The notes under the pieces are model-generated. The model had not been told where the DNA came from and searched no databases. It saw only the letters and a list, made by a program, of their open reading frames with translations. A DNA stretch of 64,000 bases from Mactromeris polynyma (taxonomy: Eukaryota; Mollusca; Bivalvia; Venerida; Mactridae). Where the stretch lies: the NCBI GenBank assembly GCA_032209605.1, contig JASFXZ010000005.1, forward strand, positions 26,090,905 to 26,154,904, given 5' to 3'. How positions within the stretch are numbered: position 1 is the first letter of the stretch; the number at the start of each line of letters is the position of its first letter. Position numbers and translations under genes: made by a program. This document shows, in pieces, positions 1 to 11,032 of the stretch.

Positions 1-478
1 AATTAGTGGAATCTATTTGCAAATTAATTAAGGCACTAAAGTTGTAACATAACCAAGACACAACCTTCACACGACGTTATGTGTTTGCTGGGCTGGTCCT
101 AGGAATATTGATAGGAATATTACATTTGAGATGAAGTAAAAGGGTGTCAAGTCTGCATATGTAATATATCAACACGTCACACACATTCTCCCACTTGTTG
201 ATAAATAAATGATAAATAAATGATCTTAACAATCATCAAAATGCGAAAACGAAAGTAGAAAATAATTCTCACCGACAATAATTCCCTGTACTAATCTGAC
301 TGCATTAATGAGACATGCGTAGATAAGTAACAAAAGTCCAATATACGATGCGTAAGAAGTAACAAACCCAGAAAGTCAAGTTGGCGCCGAATCATTGCGT
401 TTTCTGAAAATCAGACGGTAATAATTCGGAAAACCACCAAATCGCCACCCAAATACCAATCGGTTCACCTGCCGTGTG

Positions 479-723
479 TTCGGTTATGGCTAACACTCGC
501 ACGAGTAAGAAACTACACTCGCACGAGTAAGAAACTGTGCACGCAATTTTGCAACCGAACGCTCTGTTTGCCAAAAAGTACACGCCCTTCGCTAGCTACC
601 TCGGAGATGCTCGAGCGAGTGGGCGCACAGTGGGTGCGTACTTTTTGGCAAACAGAGCGTTCGGTTGCAAAATGCGTGCACAGTTTCTTACTCGTGCGAG
701 TGTTAGCCTTAACCGAACGCACG
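479..723. repeat. Foldback element with long inverted repeat
   Basis: The inner arms at about 515-581 and 636-701 are near-perfect reverse complements (gtgcacgcaattttgcaacc and onward). A short GC-rich loop lies between them. Outer arms extend to 'gttcggttatggctaacact' on the left and its complement on the right. The left arm contains a tandem copy of actcgcacgagtaagaaact at about 495-514 and 517-536 that the right arm lacks. There is no transposase. Probably a non-autonomous DNA transposon or snap-back element. Confidence 0.8.
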
Positions 724-1042
724 GCTGGGCTATTTTTTATTCCGAACAGAACGGAAATTGCCGAGATGTTCCGATTGACCCTCGGCAATATAAATATAGT
801 ATGTATTCCGAGCTCTGCCGGAAACCGCCGAGTAGTTACGATTGACGCTTCCGGGTCAATTCGTACACAAGTCAAATCGTCCTGAAATTAGTCAAATCGT
901 CCTCAGTGCAAAAAATCCACTATACCTTGTTCATATGTACTTTCTTTATTGCTTCCATAGACTGGAAATATTAAGGCCTCTTTATTGATGCATATTTTTT
1001 TAGTAAATAAAATGGAAGATGAATGCAATTATTTATCAAAAT

Positions 1043-1089
1043 CACGGACCTATATACCATATATATATGGTATGGTATATAGGTCCGTG
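1043..1089. repeat. 47-bp near-perfect hairpin
   Basis: cacggacctatataccat pairs with the complementary sequence ending ggtccgtg, around a TATATA core. Flanking bases are also similar (caaaat on both sides). Probably a tiny foldback element or extrusion-prone palindrome. Confidence 0.75.
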
Positions 1090-3266
1090 TCAAAATGCAT
1101 AAAATTCTGTAATGAACGAATAATAAACACAATGAACAAACAAGAATCGCAGAATGTATTTAATTTTGTGAAAGAATTTATCAAGCTAAGCAAATTATCA
1201 AAACTATTATGCAGATCATATTGTATATGTTTTACTGGTATACATATTATTTTTTAATTGTTTCCCCGAGTTATTGTGAAATTTTCCATCAGTACCCTAG
1301 CACTCGCTGTATTTGTTCAACGTTCCCCAGCTAGTCACTATTTCAGCATTACCGATAAATTGTCCTTGCCCTATTTCAAAATAATAGAAACACTATTTTT
1401 AATTGTGAAAGTATTTTATATCTGCTTGTTTGTTTCTGTTGCTTTGTTCTTTATTAACATTGTTTAATCATCCTCATATTTTCACGTTTTAGAGAAATTG
1501 GATTTTTTTATAAATTGGAATAACATTTGCTCTTGTCCATTAATACGTCTATTCTTATGTCACAAAAATCTCCTTAGTAATTGTCCTACAGTCACCAAAC
1601 TTCCAACAAATGTTTATAAGGCTGAGAAATTGTGCACCTTTGTCTTGGTTTTCATATCGGACCTATAACATTATGTAACCAGTTTCGGCGGAACATTCCT
1701 ATAGATGTTTGCTCTTACACCTCCCCATCTTGAATGAGCGCTGAAGGTCTGGGGCTTCTAATGACTAGGTTGTGATTTGTTTGTTTGGTATAGATCTTAC
1801 GACTTGTGAACAAATTATCACATTATCAACCGTGTTTCCATATTAATGGTATATTTTTACCATTAGTATCAAGTTATTGTGTGTGGACTATACAAGTCGG
1901 TGAATCTTGTGCATCAGTGATTTTTTGTCAAGTCTAGTAGCATTTTAGTTTTGAAAGTGGCTTTCAACACTCACTGTCCATTACAAGAATTTGATTCAGG
2001 AATTTTCCAACTGGTCTTATCAAGCACGTCCAATGGTAAATCATGAACAACTAAATTACATTTTGCTCCTATGGACCATTATGATTTTATTACCCTTTTG
2101 GAGACCCTTTTTGAAGTGTATTCATGTTACTGAAAGTATCTTGCATACATTGAGTGGACTAGTTTCATGAATGAAATCGTAGTAAAAACATTCAATCAGT
2201 GCAATAATTTCATCGTTTCGATTGAAAGTTATTAATCATTGAGCTATAAAGAATTAAATACTTCTAGAAACATTGACTAAGTAGGATTTTCTAATACATT
2301 TTAAGTGTTCAGCTTTTGTTAGATGCAATTAAAATGGTCCATTTTGAACTATTTTGTCAGGCCTACGTATCCCATACAGCAGTAAATTACACTTTAGGGA
2401 AATTAGACAAAAAAACAACTGTGTGTGGAAACAAGATATTTTACATTGCATAAAATTAATACTTGCATTTTTTCCTGCAACGTCTAGTATTCAAGTTTGT
2501 ACTGCACCATGTTCTGTACTCATGAACGCTGAGTACGAAGTCTGAACCACAAGAATTAAATATCTCTATTTAAAGTAAGAACAAACACAAGAATTGTATC
2601 AGCCTGAGAATTTTATTATTTTATTTTCTTGTTAAGTTTGAAATACTACATAATGTATCTTTAAACCATTTCCATGCAGCCCCACGACAGTGTTGAAATC
2701 CAAAATTGAACTTGTTGCTTGCATATAAATTACATGTCCTATTCAGAGGCCTATACATGTAATAACAGGAAGTATAGCTGAACCACACCTTAGCAACCAT
2801 CGTCAAGGACTAGACCGATCCTTCAATTTTACCAACAAAATCTTCCATAACTGAATTGACACTACATAAATGAAGAGATGTATTCAGTGATCATTAATTG
2901 TTAAAGTAAGCAGACAGCATAGGGAAGAATGACAATGCTATTACGTAATGTAAAACTTAACATCAGTAGATCACAACTTGGTCCAGAAAATCTGTTCAGA
3001 TCAAACAAGTTATTAGAACCAATAATTGAAATCTGATTTGTATGAGATGGGTCACAAAAATGCTTGTCTTGGCAACATTTTTCATATCATGATTTTAACA
3101 ATTGCGTACTGGGTCACCAAATCTAGCTTTGGTTTATAACAACTGGACATGACCTGGCTGTGTATGCTCATAATGCCTTCAAACACCTATGCTTCGTGTC
3201 CTTGATCTGCAATGGTTTTTACTACAACAAATCAAGCAGTAAAAGCAAAGCAAGTATATCCGCATC

Positions 3267-3272
3267 TTTATT
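3267..3272 (-). terminator. Candidate polyadenylation signal of p23
   Basis: AATAAA on the minus strand (TTTATT as given), the first canonical signal found downstream of the p23 stop. Two further overlapping-type signals lie at 2620-2625 and 2612-2617, so a longer 3' end is possible. Confidence 0.4.
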
Positions 3273-3968
3273 TATATGAAGTTATCCCAGCTTCACTTTT
3301 CCCCCTTGATATGTTGAGAATAACTTTGCATAATAATATAAGTGCGAAAGAACAGAAATAAACAGTAGAAACGTGTATTATTTTGGATACCATGGCAACA
3401 AGGCAGTTGTGACATTTACAGTCTCTCTAACAAAGATTCAATTAAAATAAAGAGTTAAAATTTATGCATGAACAACTTTAAACAAGTCATTAACCAAGAT
3501 TTTTTACAACTTGGGCTTCAAGATAAATAATGGAAAAAAACAAAACATACAAGTTTGTCTTCCAACAAAACGCTATGTGCCTAAAGCTAGTCTGGGTAAA
3601 ACAACTTTTTATAAGAAATCCGTGTATGTCAAGCATCTGTATGGTCGCATATAGGTGATAGTATAATGTGAGTATGGCAGAAATGTTCAAAGTGATACCA
3701 TGATATGAAAGCAATATTTGTACAAAAAATCACTAATACAAAACAAGTCTTTAAAACAAAATCAAGTAGAACAATCACAGACAAGTGATAATGTATTTTT
3801 CCACTTTTCTGTGAACACAACACAATTCAGTTCATTCTTAACAAATATGTTGCTATGGCAACTGAAGTGTCTCCAGCAACACAGAATAATTCATTTATCA
3901 TTCTCAAATACTCTTGATCATTCACTCAAACATTGTTGTTATTATTATGTTATAATGTCCGAGTATGT
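3273..3968 (-). other. Probable 3' UTR of p23
   Basis: No coding potential is seen between the p23 stop codon and the first AATAAA on the minus strand. The length of about 700 nt is inferred from the signal position; transcript data would be needed to fix the end. The short open frames on both strands here are AT-rich and have no recognisable domain. Confidence 0.5.
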
Positions 3969-6900
3969 TCACTCAAGGTCTGGTAAATCTGAAGAGCAAG
4001 AAACAAATTGAATGAAACAAATGATCGTAATATATAGTGAATGACAAAATTTATACTTAAAACAGAGACGTCATTATTGAGTGGCACATGCCACCACTTG
4101 CCTTAAGCAAATACTTAGTGCTTATTAGTTTATTTAAATAAATTAATACTCATATAGTATATTCACAGAACAATACAACAGACGGCCTCTAATGAGCAGA
4201 ATTGCTACAAGTGGGTATCAATAGAAGAATAACCTATTTATTTGCTGAATTAGGTTTTTAATTATGGTAAATATTACAATGTCAGACACTTACTTTCATC
4301 ATCGCTGTCTTCTTCTTCGTCTACCTGTAATAACAAACAGAATTAATATTAGCATTTTTTAACCCCCAAAAACAGGACTCAATGCAGTTCTCGTAAAAAC
4401 TGAAATGTCTTCAAAGTTGGCTCATCTGAGGAATTCTGTTACCAACGGACAGTGGTAAAAATTCATAAGAAACCAGAAGAAAAGTATATCGTGCATACAG
4501 AATACTGAAACTCACTATGAGAATTAAACTAAAACTATCTGGGTATTTGTAATGTATAAAATAGAAGCACAGTTTCCATATTTGCATTTTCAAAGTATAT
4601 ATACAATGGACAGGGGTAGCACTAACAATGCACTAATTGGTAGCCACTACTCTAGTGAATGGAATAGGCAAACTGTCTCTGAGAAAATCCAAAATTAACC
4701 AGACAAAACACAAGATAGTTTAAATTGTTTATTTCACGTCAGTTGTGAAACAAGTTGTTAAAACTTACAGTAGTCACCATATATTTAAAGTTTAATACAG
4801 CAGACAAAGAAATGTTACATTACCATGCCAGGTACACCACCTGCTCCACCGTCCATTCCACCCATACTCTGCATCATCTGAAATAATCATTGATGAATGT
4901 TTCAATCTGTCTATCATCAAATATATAAAGAAGCACATAGATTTGTTAGGCTTTTAGCCTACGAAATCTCATATTAAGTGCTTCAAATTTGACAGATCTT
5001 AAGGAATAACTGAAACTAACAAGGTATTTCAACTGCAGCAAATAAACATTCTGAAACATGCAGAAACAGAAATCAATGGGTCCCTTTAAATTGTTATAAA
5101 TGTACCAAAGGATGTGTATTAAAGAAGTATTAAAGAGGCACACATATTAAATCACTTTCTGTTATTAAGAATCAAATCAAAATATCTGTATAGAAATAAT
5201 TCAGTAAACAAACGTTTATCTGTTCATCTCAATTGATGTTCATAAAAAACTAATTTTGAGGTTTCCTGCACTCAAATCGGCTCAATTTTCATTTTTACAA
5301 CATGTTTCATAACTAATCTTTTTCAAAAACGTTCTCATGCTTTCAATTTTCATAATTAAATGAAATGAGATTTTCCTCATCTATTCTTTGAGAAGAGCAT
5401 TTGGAGGAATTCTACAGAATTCGAGCAAATATTCAAGTTTGAGCGCAAGTACGACATTGAATATTTTGTTAATAAAGTGTCAATACTCAAAGCACTAGTA
5501 AACTTTCTCAAAAACAAATCTTAAAAGAGTCTTGTTTATAATGATAGCAACATGCAATCAAAATTGATACTAAAATGTTGACAAAGGCCTTGACATCAAC
5601 AGAATGAAAAAGGCTTCCGCTAAGAGTTTATGGTAGAAGAGGAATCACATGTTCACCTCAGCAAGATCCATGTTTTTGTCCATCTCGTCATCTGATTCAT
5701 CCTCATCCTTCCATCTATTAAAATCTGTCTTTAACCAAAAAGCCTACAATACAAGCAGAGTCGAGATTGTCAGACATAAAACAGCAAACAACTATATATA
5801 ACATATTTGAGGTTAAACCATAAAACTCAACATCATTAAACTCATAAAACAGACATAAAATTGAGCTAGGAGGACGGACATCAGTAATAAAGGTATGGAC
5901 ATTTTTAAGATTAAGAGAACTTCATCCATAATGAAGAATCCCTTGATTGTGTGCAACTATATACTTATTATCACATAGGTATGCAATTTACGTGGTCCTA
6001 AAGTAGCATAAATGTGGACTGCTAAGCTATCAAGTATAAATTTATATGAACTTTACAAATGCACAATCTAACATTTTTTCAAATGAAATACATGATAGGC
6101 CTCCAAAATATGTTTCCTGCATTATGGTGAAAAATGTTGGGTCAATATGTATTTCTGTTTTGTATAAATTTGCTTAGTGACAAGACTGCCATACCCGACA
6201 TTCAGAATTTCAGCCATAAAAGTATGGGAGGGGGTAAACTATTCAGTTCATTCAGGTTACAAGAAACAGACATATTTTGTATAGAATTAAACAGAGAGTC
6301 ATTTAAATCCACTGTACAACAAACTTACCTTCTTGACCCCTTTTAATAATTGAGACCAATATGGTCCAGATTCTTTCTTTTTTATCACAAAAGATACATT
6401 TCTAGCCTGCACTGCATATTTTGATTCCTAAAATTATTTCAAAAACATATGACTTCAAACAAACTGCAATTAAGAGCTTTTTTAGACAAATTCTTCACAG
6501 CACGTATGTCCCCTAGTAGCAAATTAATCAGTTGCTTTCACAAGATAGCATGTTGTGATAAGATAACACACTGTCCATGTAATAATAATACAATGTAACA
6601 ACGGGATGTCATACACATACCAAGAACTGCAGCATTGTCTTATCTATTTATTTATCATTTGTCACTTCTGTTCCAAATCTCAACTAAAAATTGCCCAATT
6701 AACAGAATCCTGTTCAAATACTAAGGGGTAGCACGGGCTGTGAGGAAATCGTATTTTATTGTTTTTTTTACGAATTATGTTATGAATGCATAGACTTAAA
6801 AGCAATTATTTTAAATCAGATCTGACAAATCTAGTGCAACTCGAGTGCAATTTAAAATATATAACTAATACTAGTTATTACTACTATACATATTTTCTCT

Positions 6901-9900
6901 CTTTCAGTCTTATCTATGTACAATACAACATAATAAAACATAACATACATAACCATACAAAATAGAATTATAGGACACTATTATCACAGTATAATTAATA
7001 TCAGATTTGATACAAAAATACATACATGGTAACATGGTAAAACTTAGAATCAGCCGCTAAGTGTATATTAAAAATGTAATAAAACAAAAAACAATAAGAT
7101 GCCAGAATGAACATTACCTGTGGATTTACTTCTTTCTGGAATTCTAGAGTAATTTCATACAAGTCCTTATTTGTACCTCCTTTTCCACTGAAACATCAAA
7201 TGAGACACACATAAAATTCAGGTACAACTGAAGAGTAGAACATTCTAATGTATTTTGAAAAATTAAACAAATTCAAAAACAGGACAGCACAGTTCTCACT
7301 AAACGGCTTTAGAAACATGGGTATTGTTGAAACCAATCGATGCTCCAAAACAGGACCTTGTGCTGTGAAAATATACATAAAGTGACAGATTGTTTTTGAG
7401 GAGTTGATGGAAATGGAATTACTACAAATGGTTAACTGTAAGTGAATGAAAATGAATGGAATATACAGATAATGATATAATGGGGAGATAATTCTGTAAT
7501 GACTCAAGGTACAGCCATGTTTTTAGTGTCAGTACTTCCTCTCACTGATATCTATCTATAGCTTAAGTTTCATTTAAAACCTATCATTATCGTTTCTCTG
7601 AGCCAGTAGATATATATTAATTATTCTCATGAGAATGTGTAAAGGGGGTGAAAAAAATGCAACGAGGTTAGGCCATGATTAATGCACTTCCTCTCACTGA
7701 TATTTATCAGTATCTATAGTCCAAGTTTCATTCAAATCCTTCATCAACCAATTATTCTCCAGACAAGCATGTGATGGACACATGGATGGATGCACGGACA
7801 GAAAAAGTGGCAACTACATGCTCTTTCTTTGGAGAGCATTAAAATTAGGAGTGCTAGTTTGTATGCACTCAGGAAACGATAGATCGCGTTATTGGTACAT
7901 TTTGGTTGAAAGGTGTCATCAATTTTGTATAGTTATTGCGAACTAGATCACTCTTTTTAAAAGAAACATGCCAGTAGATGTAATATATCAGTCATGTAAA
8001 TGAAGTTCAAGTAATTACCATACATGAATTAAACATACCGTAATATTGCAACTACATAATTATAAAACATTGATGGGTAAAAGCAAAACTACACTACTAT
8101 CTGCATATATAAAATATCAAGAAGCATAATTATAGACTAGTATCGCTTCCAGTCCTAGATATCTTCTCACCTAAAAGTTAATTTTTCTTCTGTTAAAGTA
8201 ATGGCTGGCTTCTGACAGTCTTCTAAATTTATAGTCAGATGTACAACATCATTCCTTTGTGCCCACATCACTGTGGGAACCTTGGCACTGAAAAGGAGAA
8301 TTTACAAGTGAAAATTATATATGCTATATATATTGTATCAATTTGGTGCTAGTAAATATATTATTTCATAAGGCCAAAAAAAATAATGTTTCCTGTAACC
8401 CGACCGACCCTAAATTTTGTCCCAAACCCAAATTTTTGTTTGAACCAAAATCAAAAGTGCCACCCAAAAACGTCCGAATTGCACCAAAACGGCAATAATT
8501 TTCTTCTAGTCTTAAGCTGATCTAGTCACTTCTGTTTGAAGAAAATAGGTCTTAATGCACACTTATCTAATTACTACTATTACTACTGTAAAATAGAAAA
8601 TGCACACCCAGGCTGAGGGATATGTCCCAGCACAATTATCCCTACTAAAATTTGGCCTAATGACATGGCTTTTATCAAGCTATAATCAATTATAAAACAG
8701 ATTTTTAATTGTATAATAATTTAGACATCTGCATACATGTGAACTCTCCTGATTTCTGCGGGACTGTTTTATATGGATGACACACTGATAGGAGAGAATA
8801 TTACCATTAACAGCTTTATTTTGATATGGTTAGACACATTGACTAAATTTCAGCGATGGAAAAAATCTGTTGTCTGAGTCTCTCCTGCTTTTCAGGGAGG
8901 CATCTCCTGATTTGCCTTCTGAAAAGGTTCACACGTATACATCTGAAGTATTTTAGCATGCAGTGATGTTTTTGGAAAATTATTTCACTAACAGTTCAGA
9001 AATAGGCGCAATAAATCCCAATGAACAAAGGATTGAAATCTTTTGGAAAAATGGACACTTTTTGGTAAGGGGAAACAGCTTATATTTGACAGTAAATTAA
9101 CCAAAAAAACACTGGCTTACTTATAAGAATAATAATTATGCTGAACTACCTCATGATGAAATTATTCATTTACTTCCTGGTTATGAATAGCTTAACATTT
9201 TTCACTGCAAGATGAACAGTTATCAAAGTGGACTTTAAAATCTAAATCAACTGCGCAATAAATCCCAATGAACAAAGAATTGAAATCTCTTGGAATTATG
9301 GACACTTTTTGGTAAGGGGAAACAGCCTATATTTGGCAGTAAATTAACCAAAAAAATCACTGGCATTACTTATTAGAATAATAATTATACTGAACTACCT
9401 CATGATGAAATTATTCATTTACTTCCTGGTTATGAATAGCTGGTGAACAGTTATCAAATTGGACTTTGAAATCTAAATCAACTGTTCATAAAAGATAGCT
9501 TATGTCTATATATTGCCTACATAGATGATAAAACACTGACACAGTTCAAACCTTATCACAGAGATAAAATTATGGGATTAAATAAATATAACAAAATATA
9601 CTGTTACTGTTAGGTATTTATGAACAAATAAAGATCTACCGAATGTGAAAAATATGCATGAAAGATTAAAATGAAGACATAGCTACTGTTCACATAAATT
9701 TACGATAAAGAGGAATAGGACTGTAGACAAAAGCATAAGGATAAAGTCATATTTAACTATAATTTAAAGATTAATTTTTCTCTTGTTATGTGAAATTTCT
9801 ATGGCTAAGTGGTTATTCATGGTGTCAAAGATTTGGTTCAAATTTTGCGTAGTAAATTTCTGCATGTAAGTTAATTGTATCTGAAAATTTAATCAGTACA

Positions 9901-10783
9901 AATACTTCACATGTATACATGTGCAACAGATAATGAGATAGTGTCTGGCAGGTTTGAATTAGGCCTTTTCCACACATATATTTGTAGATTTACTTTGAAT
10001 GTGGGGGCAGTGACAAGTCGAAATAAGTTAATAACACGCTGTCCCACATTTCATTCAATTCTTTGGAGGAGACCAACATTAAGACATCACCAAACATCAC
10101 CCGATGTTAACTACCATTAAAATTTAAACACATTACACACTAAATATATATAACTCCAACCACAGATGTTTTTCACAAGTTGGTAATATATTATGACTGC
10201 CAGGAAACTTTGACATGCAAAAATAAATACGCTGAAATTTGCCAAAACTTGGTCAAGAGACGAAACTTAACCTGCCCTGCGTTCAGTAACGGCTTAACAT
10301 TTGCGAACGTTTGTTTTGTATCCCTAGCCCACCGTATCACATTGCCTGCACACAGGGAATCAAATTAAATAACGTTACGAAACGATAGCCTCGAATACCT
10401 TTACTGAACACAGCGTCACAGGGCTGTAAAATAAGAGTAAGCAATGAAATGAACATAACAAAATGATACAAAAAACAATGAAAAAAACTGGCGTGTGTAT
10501 GACACATGTTTTACACAAATATTCAAGAATGTGCTTAATCTAATGCAACTTTCGTTTTCAGGTTATTGTTCATTGAATTTGATCATTGATCTGAACATTC
10601 CAGAACTTGTTCAGAACCGTTTATCTGCACGTGAAAATAAAACAAAGGGACAGAATTTCAATTTTGTAAAAATATAGATATGTGCGCAACATCAATTTCT
10701 AAAACATTGTCAATAGTAGTGCAACACAAAGTAGTGAAAATCAACAAATAAGACTGAAATTCATACCCTTCTATGTCTGCCAT
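3969..10783 (-). CDS. PTGES3: HSP90 co-chaperone p23 (prostaglandin E synthase 3 family)
   Basis: Spliced gene with 8 coding exons (minus strand, 5' to 3'): 10783-10767, 8287-8171, 7187-7118, 6427-6329, 5743-5657, 4877-4824, 4324-4294, 3988-3969. All junctions are GT-AG and the phases join to 164 aa; human p23 is 160 aa. A CS (alpha-crystallin-like beta-sandwich) domain fills roughly residues 8-115, with VMWAQR at the start. After the domain comes the p23 hallmark FNRWKDEDESDDE, then a Met/Gly-rich stretch (MMQSMGGMDGG) and an acidic tail ending in NLPDLE, close to the vertebrate end MPDLE. Known role of the family: binds the ATP-closed HSP90 dimer and slows its ATPase during client maturation in the cytosol; vertebrate p23 was also described as a PGE synthase. 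The WAQR start also occurs in Sba1 and HACD3, but the length and acidic tail without membrane segments exclude HACD3. The first coding exon is only 17 nt. Divergent neighbour: NOSTRIN. Confidence 0.95.
7535..7850. repeat. Interspersed repeat in p23 intron 2
   Basis: A block acttcctctcactgatat...aagtttcatt occurs twice, near 7539 and 7688. It is followed by 'ccagacaagcatgtgatgga' and a ggatgga/cggaca run. I recall this layout as a common mollusc interspersed repeat; family assignment needs a library search. Confidence 0.5.
9006..9483. repeat. 247-bp tandem duplication in p23 intron 1
   Basis: Copy 1 (9006-9252) and copy 2 (9253-9483) both begin gcgcaataaatcccaatgaa. They stay alignable through 'cacttttggtaaggggaaac'-type sequence and 'cctggttatgaatagct' to 'ctaaatcaactg'. 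Copy 2 has a small deletion near its end. There is no coding content. Confidence 0.85.
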
Positions 10784-11032
10784 TTTGTTTGTTCAATTCA
10801 ACATGTGCGTTAAAGACGCTTGATTTTTGTAGAGCGTGCAGTTGGGAATAAAAATCCAAGCATTTTCACCGACATAGATCGTTCGCGACTGGTTCTCATT
10901 TCGAATAAAGAGATCCAGTCTGTTAGTTGGTATTCGGAGGTGTTCTGCTTCCATCCAAAGGAATTGGAGAGTGAAATTTGGTAATATAATGTCATAACTT
11001 CCCGTTTGTTTGTTATTTGCGATATTTGAAGA
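10784..11032. promoter_or_regulatory. Putative bidirectional promoter of p23 and NOSTRIN
   Basis: The 249 bp between the two divergent start codons must hold both 5' UTRs unless there are upstream non-coding exons. It has more CpG dinucleotides than the AT-rich surroundings, for example the run around 10877-10890 (accgac, atcgttcgcgac). An inverted CCAAT box (attgg) sits at 10963-10967. No convincing TATA box is seen, which fits a housekeeping-type promoter. The role is inferred from geometry and base composition only. Confidence 0.55.

Larger units (their letters stand above)
1..2610. other. Intergenic DNA, no gene recognised
   Basis: AT-rich sequence downstream of p23. Apart from the foldback at 479-723 and the hairpin at 1043-1089, I see no exon-like block, RNA gene or domain. 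The overlapping open frames at 392-885 are products of the inverted repeat. Confidence 0.6.

Noticed and set aside
513..885. Overlapping 100-120-aa frames on both strands
   Set aside because: They share peptides in mirrored form because they read through the inverted repeat at 479-723.
3969..10783. HACD3 (3-hydroxyacyl-CoA dehydratase with a p23-like domain)
   Set aside because: The N-terminal WAQR region is similar, but the protein ends after an acidic PDLE tail and has no transmembrane segments.
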